64,000 nt of DNA, from NCBI GenBank assembly GCA_013398955.1, contig VWPU01012123.1, positions 1 through 64,000 on the forward strand, written 5' to 3'. Below are positions 24,401-36,400 of this stretch, in pieces. Numbering within the stretch: position 1 is the first letter of the stretch; each line of letters begins with the position of its first letter. The notes beneath the pieces are model-generated. The model had not been told where the DNA came from. It saw only the letters and a list, made by a program, of their open reading frames with translations, and made no database searches. The stretch is from Callaeas wilsoni (taxonomy: Eukaryota > Chordata > Aves > Passeriformes > Callaeidae). The translations under genes and the position numbers were made by a program.

Positions 24401-27400
24401 ATAGCTGTGTACTGAAACACAAATCAAAACCCCCTCACTCTTCTTTAGCCAATTAGCCACAATGGCTGATAGCAAAATAGCTGTGTACTGAAACACAAAT
24501 CAAAACCCCCTCACTCTTCTTCTTTAGCCAATTAGCCACAATGGCTGATAGCAAAATAGCTGTGTACTGAAACACAAATCAAGCCAGTTCATAGAATGTC
24601 GCCCACTGCTGCAAGAGAGTCATGTGTTGATTTGAGTCAATGTGAAATGTCAATCCAATGTGCTGAAAAACCTCAGGAGGTCTGAGGGAGGATTGGGTTA
24701 GGACTTTTCTATTGTACTCTACTAGCCATAGCAGTGTGACTCAACGTGCATCCACATTGTTAATTTTGGAAAAGTAACAATGTATTCAAACTGGCTGAGA
24801 GTAAGGCTGGACCTGTTCATACGGGGGACCGGATCCTTCAGAGTGGGGCTTCAAGACTTGGCTTTTTTGTCCCTCAGAAAACCACAGTGGAAGAGAACAA
24901 ATGAAATAAACTGCATAATTTAACCTTCATACTCTTTTCCCTGGTTATTTTTTGCTAGTTTGCTCTCTGGTGAAGCTGCTAGCCTTCAAGGCCTGTAAAT
25001 GGACGAATTAATTCGGCATCAGAAATGTTTCCAGCTGCAGCAGCAGTTCAGTGTGTCTCTCCCTGCCTGCCCCCCTTTCAATCTAAGTGCTTTACACCTC
25101 AGCGTGGAGGCTTATGTTAGATCCCTCATCCTGCCTCTCGCTGTTACATGTCTGAGCTGGGTGACTTGCCTTTGGAAGGATGCTTGCCATTCTCCATTGA
25201 CGAGAGGGGAATCCAAGGACCTTGCTGAGGCAGGACTGGATGCCTGACCCAGATAAAATACGATAAATTCTACTCTGAATCTCCTGAAGAATCCATCATG
25301 TCCCTTCAGTCTGCCTTTCATCCAGCTGTTTGCTATGGGCCACATGACCTGCAGGTTGCCATGCGATCCATCACTGTCACTCACACTGCAGTTTATTAGC
25401 CCCCAGGGAGGAAAAACTCATTTCTTTTAAAACCAGCCATAATCTGAAAAAGGCCCGGCTCTTTTGCAGTTGTCTGCTGACTGATCCTCTTGTCTGATTT
25501 CACCTTTACTTGTCCCCTGTGGTGGATGCTCTCATGGGTCCGGGGGGACCCCGCTTGGCAATGTGTGCTTACCAGCCTCCCGAGGCTCGGCCCTACCAGG
25601 CATGCGGGATGTGCCATCTTGTTCTGTAGCTTGTTGGTCCCCACATGGATAACCTCTGCTACAGAGGACACCAGTAGATGTGGTCTTGGCCTGTCCATGT
25701 CGTGCAAGCCTTTCATTCTGGTGTCCCAGCTCTCCATTGCACTGTGTAATTTGCTTAATGTGCTAGTCTGTCTCCAAACATCCATCCGCTTCCTTCCTCC
25801 CCAGTGTCCTCTTTCTTGCTCGTGTAAATACAGGGAGAAGTTAACTTGTATGAAAGGTTGCATCTGCCCATGCAGACGCTGCAACATTTCCAGTCTTCAG
25901 GCTGTTCAACTGTTAAGATAGAAAGAATCGTGCTACTGCCCTGCCTAGCAGAAGTGCGCTATCGTCTTGAAACACAGAGAGTGAATTTGTCACATCCTAC
26001 CTAAGGAATGTTTCTTCAGTTGGACACGGTGATCTTATAGGTCCTTTCCAACCTATATGATTCTATGATTTTTCTGGAAGATGGTGTGCTTCAGCATGGA
26101 GAGCTGAAAAGGTTAGGCTATGTGCCATCATCTGCCTTTATACAAAATCACAAGAGAGAGAATACCTCAAACTTGAAATATTTTAGTCTTTGCTAGATCT
26201 GAGGAACAGTTGTAAATAAAGAACATTTACAGATAAAAAAATGCAGTGGATAACTTCAGTGAATGACATACAGTATCAGCTGGTTTCAAATACTTAAGCT
26301 GGACAGAAATTTCATAATAATGTATGAAGCTGGGAGTTTTGAAAATTGAATTGTGCAACTTGTATTGTTCCTATTTCTTCTTCCATTTTTTCCCCACCCC
26401 CAGAATGAGGAGACACCTCTGTGAGGTTTCAGTTGGGTATACAAAACCATCAGTCTCCTTTGAGAATTTCTTCCAGGTCTTGTAGCATAGCTTCAGACTT
26501 TTTAACAATCTGATTTGAGAAAATCAAAACAAGCCCAACCCAATCTGAGTGATTCTAGTTCTTGTTGGTACTTGCGTTGGTAACTATGTGTTCTGTGTGT
26601 TATGTTTTTAGGTACTCCTTTGTCGTAGCTATGGGATACCTCACATTGTGCCACATAAGCCGAATATACATATTTCATTATGGTATTCTCACTACAGATT
26701 TTTCCGGGTGAGTGAGTCTGCAAACTGATTCCTGTGTCAATCAGTATTAGTTGATTTCAGTAAGTTGTAAGAATAATCTTTATGTTATCTGTGGAGCACC
26801 TGCTATTTTGTTTCCATTGAGCTTTTTCTGAGGCTTTTGTTGTGATCTTTGCGGTTTTGTTTTTTTTGTTTTGGGGTTTTTTTTTTGGTGTTGTTTTTGT
26901 TTTTTGAAGAAGGAATAAGCACTGTATGATTTTTGCACTGACTCATTGTTTCTGCTGTTTTCTGGCTAGAAGCTGTGTGGTTAGGAAGGCAGAGCTTAGC
27001 TAGGTTTCCCCGTAGAGCAGCCTGAGAGGATAAGTTGCGCAGTCTCTCCATGGAGCTGTAGGAGTGACTTCCGTGGCTGGTGCCCTGCTCCCTGGTGGTC
27101 TGCCCTGAGAGGTGGGGTGGGCTGCTTTCCTTCCAGCTTCCTAGGCACAGCTGTCGGCTCTGTGTCTCCTTTCCCCCATTCTGATTTATCTCGAAGCCCC
27201 AGGTGGGAAGGTGTTTCCCAGCCCAGGCACTCCAGTGGCTGTGAGGGCAGGACTGGGGCAGGGGTGAATTGCTGGTGGAGCTGGGTGAGTAACCAAGGCA
27301 GAGAGACACGGGATCAGCTTGGGCTGGCAGCACTGGTTCTCTCACGGGGCCAGCTTGTGGCTGCTGCTTAAATAGCACAACTTTTTGTATGCTGTGGTAT

Positions 27401-30400
27401 GTGTGAAACGGTGGCTTTCATATATGCTGTAGTCTCTGATTTCACTCAGAGAAGCATTAGAGGATGCTTTGCAAAGATAGAGACAGGTAATCCTATGTGC
27501 TTTGTTTGTGAGAGGAAGGTATGCTTTTGCATGATTTGCAAACGGCTCGCTAATCTGTATTCCACTTGTTTAATTGAATGTCTGATTACAGAGTAATTAA
27601 TAATATACCATGAAAAATTTCTGTAAACTTGTACAGTAAGTTTTACATGGCTCTTCCAAGTCTCTGTCATCTTACAGGCGCAGAGTAGGAGAATGAAGGT
27701 TTTTTCTGTCTTTGTGCATGTGTCTCTCTCTTTGAGGTGGTGAGTTTAAGCATTTAATTAAATTTTAGGTGGTGGAGGGGAAGTATCTCTCAAACTCCTG
27801 AGGTTTTTTTATTAAGGAGGCTGCAGTAATGGGAAGGTATATGTTTAAAGAAATTTAGTTCTGGATTTTTTTCTGCAGTTCTTTTAATACACAGAAGCAT
27901 GTCCTCAAAGAGCATTACATGCCAAGAAGCCTATAAATGAGATTGGAATGCTATAGCTGTGTGTGTGTGTAAGAGACAGAGAAATGTGGGAGATCATGCT
28001 TTTCTGAGCAGTGTGTTCAGAAATGCACTGTGAGGCATATTAGCTCTCTTTCTCTGAATACATTTAATAAAGATCCAGCTGAGACTGGGGGTGGAAGAAG
28101 AGGAATGGTGATTGTTTATTATAGTATAGCTAGCATTTTCTGCTCCCTTGATGAAAAAGTAACTACTCTGATTTAATGATGAGCTTGAGGATAATAATGG
28201 TAGTGAAAGGATAATGCTTGAACTTACTCTGTTATTTGATTTTGTCTTGGTGCTTCAAGATACACAGCAATTCCTAAACTGTCAAACATAAAATTACCAA
28301 GTAGTAAATAGGTGGAAAATGTACTATGGATATGAACTGCACCTTCATGGTATATTTTAAAATCTAAGAATAAATAAAAATACTGTACTGGTATCAATGA
28401 AAACTTGCAATCCCAAGTGTTGAAACCTAGATCAGCCTCATAAATCTGTCTTAAAACCTGTTTTCCTCAGCTGTAAATATGTGCCCATTGAAGCTTTGTG
28501 CACATACCTGAACAGATGTGATGACCCAGAGAGACAGAATATACTCCCTGGCCACAGTTTTATCATGTATGAGCAGCAACCGAACCTCCTTTTGCTTGTT
28601 CTCCCATATTGGGTGGTTCCTCACCTGTTGCATGTGGTAATAGGCAATCATTAGGGCAGGGCCTGGCTGGGAGGATGGCATTAAAGTTCTCCTTCAGGGT
28701 TTCAGAAACGAATGAGACAGAACCATGGAGCTATGGCCATCTGCCTCCAGCCTTCCACTGTTTTGGGTGAACATTGAGAAGGCAAGACACTGGATTCAGG
28801 GGAATCTTTAAGATGCAACAAAAAGCCCATTGTCTGCTGACTTGCATTTGAGGTTTCCATATCCCATAAGTCTGGTGATATCTGGCTGCAAGGAGGAAAA
28901 TTTAATGCACATCAAATAGGCACGTAACCAGCTCTATTGCCATCAGGTTCCCAATGTCAGTTCCCTAAAGTGATGAGTCAGATGATCAATGAGTGTTTTC
29001 CAGTGGCAGTGCTGAAAGCCAGCATCCCTCATTTGCTGTCTTGACCTGCTTTGTGCACTTAACAACTTGCATGCATAACCCTTTTGAAATGTGCTTGCAA
29101 ATACATTTTTGGGGTGCTTTTAGTAATAGTTGGTTGTGCTATTTGTTTGAAGCCCTCCTATTTTGAGAACAGAGCTTGTAAAATGCAGGTAGAGATGGAG
29201 AGAACAAGGTAACTTTTGAATCATATCTTAAGCAAACTGGAAAATGAAAGATCAAACTGGCACATCACTTCCAGGTTATGAAATAAGAAGTGAGGGACGT
29301 GTTACCTGCTGATGACTAGTTAATTCTTAACTCCTGCAAAGGGTAGGTTTGGTCACTGAGTCCCACAGTCAGAACTGTGTTCAAGTTGCTTGCAGCTATT
29401 TCTTGATTTAAGAGTTTTTCATGTATTGCATAGTACTTAAGGAAAAACTCGTGTTTTTTTTTTAACTGCTGCCAGGTTTTAAGGAAAACAATTTCCAGCT
29501 TGCTGCACTTCAGTTTTTATTACTTTTAAAAAATCTGTTTATATTTTATCAAATTTCTTTCAGTTATATTTGTCAAGCAAGTGATGATAAAATTTAGGAA
29601 TTTTCTCTTTACTACTTCCTCAAAAACCCTATTCATTTTTGAACACTAATTGTACACTAACTGAGTCCTGTGCTTCCCCCTTAATTCAAGTCAATCTTTG
29701 AGAGAAACATGCATGTTTTGTTTTGCTTGTTTTGTCATGACATTTGTACATTGTACCTGGAAAAACTAAATCCTAACTCCTTCTTTCTCTTATTTCTTCT
29801 TCTTTATGCTAAGAGGATTATGCTGGTAAGTTGCCTGCGTATACAACTTTATAAAAACAGTAATAACATCATATGGTTTGTCTTTTTTCCCTTTGTATCA
29901 CAGGCTCAGATTGGGTATAGTAATATGACAGCTTTAAGGAAAATTAGTTTAAAATAAGGAATCTTGATTCTGGTTTTTGGACACTAGTAATAGATAGGAT
30001 TTCAGTCTAGCAAGCTTTATGACCAAATGCCGGATGCATATGATCATCCTGATGAAATTCAGAAGATATGGAACTTGTGTCTGTTTCAGTCCTTTGCTTG
30101 ATTAAGACCATAGAGCTTTTTAGTTTCCTCTTTGAATTCTTGCAGTATCTGAGTAAAATTTCCTAATATTTCAGGTTATTAAGTGAAATGTCAGAGAATC
30201 ATCGTGCATATGGGAGTTTCTTTCATATATGAGTAGCGGCTGAGAGACCTGAGGTTGTTTAGCCTGGGGAACAGGAGGGCCCGTATCACTCTTTACAACT
30301 GCTTGAAAGGAGGTTGTAGAAAGGTTGGGGTAAGTCACTTCTGCCATGTGACAAATGACAAGAGGAAACGGCCTCAGGTTATGCCAGGGGACATTTAGAT

Positions 30401-33400
30401 TGGATATTAGGAAAAGTTTCTCTATGGAAAGTGTTTTCAAGCATTGGAACAGGCTGCCCAGGGAAGTGGTGGAATCGCCATCCCTGAAAGTGTTCAAAAA
30501 CATGTAGTTATGGCACTTGGGGACAAGGTTTAGTGGTGAAGATAGCAGTGCTGAGTTAACAGTTGGACTCAATGATCCTAGAGGTCTCTTCTAGTCTTAA
30601 TGATTCTATGATCCTTGCTGCCGTTCCTTGCAGAAGAGAAACTCAGTTCGTGAAGATCACCACACACACTGGCACAGTTTTCAGTCTTCTGTTGGTCTTA
30701 GAGAGACCATAGCTGAAGTATCTGAGAGACTTAATCAGTTTTCCTCCCCATGTGTGTCAAATCTGTAGCTCTTACATGAGTGCTTTGGTGGACATCACTC
30801 TCCAGACACCACTTTTGTGTTCTCCCTACCCCAAATGCAGAGCAGCAGCAGCATTCTCAGCAAACCACCTAGAAAGGGATTGAGAGCCCTCTCAAAAAAG
30901 CCATATATATAAGCAGATGCTTCAGTAACAAGTGTCACTTCAGGCAGTGAATTTTTGCTGGGTGGTTAGTGCTTTGTTGCTGTTTTTTTTCCTCTCTCAG
31001 TGGCTTTTAGTATCAACCACAAAAGGAAGGAATAAAAGTGCAGCAGCCGTTTTTCACAAAGGAAATACATTTGCTGATGAAAACAAAGATAGATGTGCTC
31101 TGTTACTATGTTAAAACACAGAGCAGAAACGCTGTCTGGTCCTGCAAGTTCAGTTGGTTACTTTTATTTTCTTTTCTTCTAAATGTATGACCTGCAGTAC
31201 ATTGCTGCAGCGTCTGTTCCAGCAGCGCTGGGTAACCTTGGTGCGCAGCTGGTCCCCAGGGGCAGTGCAACAGTGCAGGTACAGGGTGAGTAAGGGGAGG
31301 TCAGTCTGTTTTCCATGCCTGTTTGCTTCTTTGGTGCTCGGCTGGGTGCTTGTCCACTTGAAACAGCCCCGAGATCGCTTACCATTGGATACACAGGAGC
31401 CCTGCAAGAACTGCAGTGTGGGAACTAGGCAGAATTCAGGCAGGCAGTCACTACTAGAGAGCTCCATGCATCTAGTACATCCCAGGACGCTTCTCCAGAA
31501 GTAAACACTCTTTTAAGTGAAATGCTTCTACCATGAAGGCTTAAGAAATACTGCTTGGGAGCTTTCACACACACACACACAAAAAGGGCAACACATCACA
31601 TCAAGGAAATTGTAAGTTGCTTTGGAGGTGCAAGTGTGTTTAGTGAAGTCCTCTGATGTACTTTCAGTACTTCTTCTTTTTACTGTTGAAAGCAAAAGTA
31701 CGAGCTCACTGCCAGCTTGGCCATCCCCCTGTCAGCATGGTTACTGTCACAGCAGGGTGTGACTGTGTGAACTTTCTTGTCATGGCTTCTGTGCTGCAGA
31801 GGTAACCGTGAAATAAATGTTCGCTGTTTTGGAGTCTTGTCTGCTATGAGCCTTTTGGCTCCACCTCCTCTCTTAGTGAAATCAGGTCACTGGAAACTAT
31901 TTCTAGCAAGCGTGTGCCAGACTTCTCCATGGGATTACCTAAGGTCAAGCAGGCTGTGCTTGGGAAACGTCTTTTCTCTCGTAAGCATCGAAGCTTGCTC
32001 AGTGCAGAAGCCAGCCTGTGATGCGGTGAGGATCCCCACAGCAGTCTACAAACAAAACATCTTTACTTCCACTGGCCTGTGCTTCTGGCAAATTTGCTTG
32101 CATTGCAAGCTGTATTTAAAAATTATATTAACTGATATGTTTTCATTTGGAAGGTTTATTTAGGGGAGTAAACCCCTCTATTGAGCATTCTCTGTAAACT
32201 GTTGCATCTTAGTCTTGTGTTACTTTCCAGGGCACCTACGTGAGGTAAAAAAACCCCAAAGCTGTCTTTACCTTATGTTAGATGCCTTGAAAAATAAAAT
32301 TGTCCCCGGGTCAATTTCTTATTTTTTTTTTTTTAATTAAAAATTGGCCACTATGGTTTGTGTGTAGGAGGTACAGTGCAGCTACAACCTAAGATTAAAC
32401 TCATAGCCAATATTTAAAACATGGGAAGGGAGGGGAAATCACACCACACATAAATCATATTCTATGTTTCTGTGGTAGTTTGTAACTGTAGTGCTTAATA
32501 GGACAGGTGGAGAGGGTGTGGAATCACCACTCTCCATGTGGCTGCAAAGCAATCGGTAGGTGTTCAAATATGATGGATTGCAAGTTGTTTAGGCTTCTAA
32601 ATGTGTTTTATTTCAAATGCTTCCTTCCTAGGGATAAGTCTTTGTGCTTCATCTATAAGTGCAAGTGTAGTAGGTAGATTTTCTTTTTGAATTCAACCTA
32701 ATTGCCCCCCTCCAATAACCTGTGCACCTCAAAATTTGGGAGTAAGAAAAAGGATTGAAAGTTTTATAGTTTTGTTAACTTCCCTTCTTGTTTTTAAGCA
32801 CTATTGACTTTTTCCAGTAGAGTCTAAGGGTTAAAATAGTATCATGTTGGAAACAGTTGACTATATGTGGTATGGTGCTGTATTTAATGTATTAACTTAC
32901 TCAGTGTTTTATTGCTGTTTAAAGTTAGAGCTTGCCTGAAAGGCTGAATAGAAATGGCAATTCAATACTCTGGTACTTCAAAGTTTTAATCAAAACTCAC
33001 ATATTTAGGAATTTATTATTCTTCCTCCCCTGCCTGCCCTCTTAAGGGAGAATTCCAGTGATGTCATTATTTTGTTGTGCTCTGCCTTTTCCTGCAGCAA
33101 AGACATGGTCCCCCTGAGATCAAGTCAGTGGAGAATGGTAGGCAGGAGGAGAGAAGGGAGGAAGATGCTCCTTGTTCACCTGAAACCTTGCTTACCCTTT
33201 GTGTGAAGTGTTGACTGATACCTGACACTGATCTCGTGAAAGATTTAGTGTGTGTCATCCCATTGCCAGTCTACAGCAGGTTTCCACCTTTCTGAGTAGG
33301 GTAGAGAAGAGATCACAGAATCAGTTAGGTGGAAAAAGAACTCTGAGATTGTCAAGTCCAACTTACGACCAATCACCACCATGTCAACTAGACAATGGCA

Positions 33401-36400
33401 CTGGGTGCCACATCCAGTTGTTCCTTAAACACCTCCAGAGACAGTGCCTCCACCACCCTGGGAAGTCCATTCCAATGTCTAATCACCCCTTCTGTGAAAA
33501 ATTGCCTTGGATGTCTAACCTAAACCTCCCCTGGTACAGCTCAAGAGAAGAGACCAACTCCTACCTGGCTACACCCTCTTTTCAGGCAGTTGTAGAGAGC
33601 GATAAGGTCCCACCTGAGCCCCCTTTTCTCCAGACTAAACAACCCTAGCTCCTTCAGTCACTCGTCATTGGACTTGTGCTTCAGACCCTTCCCCAGCTCC
33701 ACTGCCCTTCTTTAAACACGCTCCAGCCCCTCAAAGTCCCCTGAATTGAGGGGCCCAGAACTGAACACAGCACTTGAGGTGTGGCCTCACCAGTGCCAAT
33801 ACAGGGGACAATCACTGTCCTGGTCCTGCTGGCCACACTGTTCCTGATAGAGGCCAGGATGCCATTGGCCTCCTTGGCCACCTGGGCATACACTGGCTCA
33901 TGTTCAGCTGGCTGTTAACCAGCACCCCCAGGTCCTTTCTGCTGGGCCACTTTCCAGCCACTCTGGAAAATATGTATGACATATAACAAGATGATGTCAG
34001 GAGGGAGAACAGGAGGTATCTAATGAACTTTGTGGCTCTCCTTCCCATTCACCTTGTCAGACACGTCACGTTTTTCTCCCTTGTCTCCTCTGGAGCTGGG
34101 ATTTGAGGGAGTCAGACTGTCCGTCCTTTATGATTAAAGTGCAGGAAAGGCTGACTTATTCTGTTGGCTTACAATGTGCCATCAATGAGGCAATGAATTC
34201 CTAATATAGATGAGGAGAACCTCTCTCCTCTGTGTTTATATGTAGTATGACTTCAGTGCAGGCTTGGATTGTTTGCATTTTGGTTCTCTCTGGTTTACCA
34301 TGGGAGCCTTGTCTAAGACAAGTGGCTAAATTTAGACACTTCAAGTCATACAGTTTTGGCTCAGAGCCTGAGGCTAAAAGTTACCCACTTCAGCATTGGC
34401 GTGAAGTGCTTGCCATAAGAAACGTATGCAACAAATTGAACCAATTTGAAACAAGAGTTAATATTCCCCTATAAAGTTAAAAAGGTCAAACACTGACAAA
34501 ATAAAAATTTGCGTTTATTGCAGTAGAACTGCTTCGTTCACTGACAGCCTCTGTCTCTCTTAAGGATTAAAAAATCTGCCTTTTCATATGCTTAAAGGAT
34601 TAGGATTTATGTATCTTTGAAAGCAAAGCTAAATTTTGTCGGGGAAAATCGACTTTGAGAAACAGGATGTTGAAGATAATGGTAAAAACAGCTTATAAAT
34701 CACTTTTCTTGAAAGATTAATTGGAATAAAGTTTAAAATGACTGACAATATTGCTGGAAGTTGAAAAGTCGTTGTTGAATTTGTCCGTTCCTTAGCTACT
34801 ATCATTGGTCTAGGTGACCCAAGGAGATCTGCTGTACAAACCCCTCTGTTACAAATTCAAGTTCTGTGTATATTTAAGGCTATTTTGAATTTTATGTGCA
34901 AACTTTTTTTACTGACATTTCAAGTAGGGACTTCTGAAATGATAAAAGCAGTTTCTGATTAAGGAATTGGCTGATATTGCATGTTCTGGTTTTGGGTAGA
35001 AAATGCAAATTACCCACACAGAATTACTTGTGGAATCTTGAAAAAGATCAACCATATTAAGTGTTTAGAAAAAAAGACCGCTTAGAATGAAAGAATGTCT
35101 TTTGCCGGTATTTGTATGTTTACCATGCTCAGCCTACGAATTATCTTGAGAATCTGTTTGATTTATATTAGTGGGATAATCAGGTTGTAAACAGTTTATC
35201 TTAGCCATTGAGTTGACATTTGATTGGAACCAGTAGGTCAGTTTAGTTAAGGATGATCCAGAATCCCTTGAAAATCTCTGTAGAACATAAGTATTTGACT
35301 GTTATTTTAGGCAGAGACATCACTGAATGTAACTTCCACTTTTTTTTCTTTACCTTGAGAAATCTGTGGGGCAAACAGTGCTTGAATTAAAAAAACCACC
35401 CTCAACTTTTTTCTTTAATTGTGTTCCAGGAAATATATTGCAATAGTTAAAATGAACAGCTGTAATGTTTGGAGTAATCATCTATGTCTCTTTAAAAAGT
35501 TCCATATACTGGTGAAACTGTGTAAATAGTTAAATAAAAGCGTACAAACTCAAGTTTTCATTTCCAGCTTGAAGGCATCATTTGCGTTCAAACAGAAACA
35601 TCCGTGTGGTTAATTTATTCTCAGATTGCGAAACAACCCATTGTATTAATCCTCAGTGAAGACAGATCTCTTTTGTGGGACTGGTTTTACATATAGTCAT
35701 CACAACTAATGCTTTTAAAATAGTGGTGTATTCCTCATCACCCATTCCCATCTCGTGGCTGTTGCGGTTGTGAGAGATGGGCACCCTGTGCTGGTGTCCC
35801 CAGTGGCAGAGCGGTAGGGAGAAGCAGTGTGAGCAGGTGCTCATCCCTTGCTTTGCCTGCCATGGATCCTTCCAGATTGCAGATGTTCAGCGCCAGGTTT
35901 TGTGTTTAGGGTGCCACAGCTGATGGAGGAAGTGGTCAGTTGTCCCCATGATTTTCCTCCCATCTTTCCTCTTACCATCCTCTAAATGCTCTTGGCTGTG
36001 TCCTTTGCCCTTGTGGGAACCAGCTCCTGATGCCACCAAGCTGAGCTTCATCTTTTTCCGTATTCCTTAGCTGCAGCAGCTCACATTTGCCTTCAGTGCC
36101 AAGAAGCTCTGTAAAGCTGGATATGGGAAGTATAAGTGGCCCTACTGGGAATAGTGGCTGTTTCTATGCTGCGTGTTTAGTTGGCACCCAAGCTGCTGGG
36201 TGGCTGTAAAGCCTGGCCCAGGTACAGCCAGCTCCTGTTTTCAGAGGCTCCAGATCCCACGTGCCCATACACTCCCAGTTGGATGGCGTATCTTGCGCAG
36301 GCTGTTCGCAACGCAGATGCATGGCCAAGAAGCAAGTGGGAAACTGCTGTGCTGACAGCTATTCTGGTATTTGCACACAGTCCTAATTGATAGAGCTATT

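Larger units (their letters stand above)
23184..26611 (+). other. MBOAT1: MBOAT1 intron 3 (3.4 kb)
   Basis: It holds a poly(A) tract (24099-24112), the three-copy tandem repeat at 24351-24582, a possible CR1 ORF1 remnant on the minus strand and a short CR1 tail just before exon 4. The rest shows nothing I can name. Confidence 0.92.

Noticed and set aside
24351..24582. CRISPR-like repeats
   Set aside because: The copies are directly adjacent with no spacers, and the host is a vertebrate; it is a simple tandem array.
24999..25247. 82-residue plus-strand frame in intron 3 as an extra exon
   Set aside because: No acceptor or donor keeps the MBOAT1 frame, and the human protein has nothing at this point.
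33681..34048. Two minus-strand frames as a host gene
   Set aside because: They carry CR1 reverse-transcriptase C-terminal words in different frames, so they belong to a dead LINE copy.
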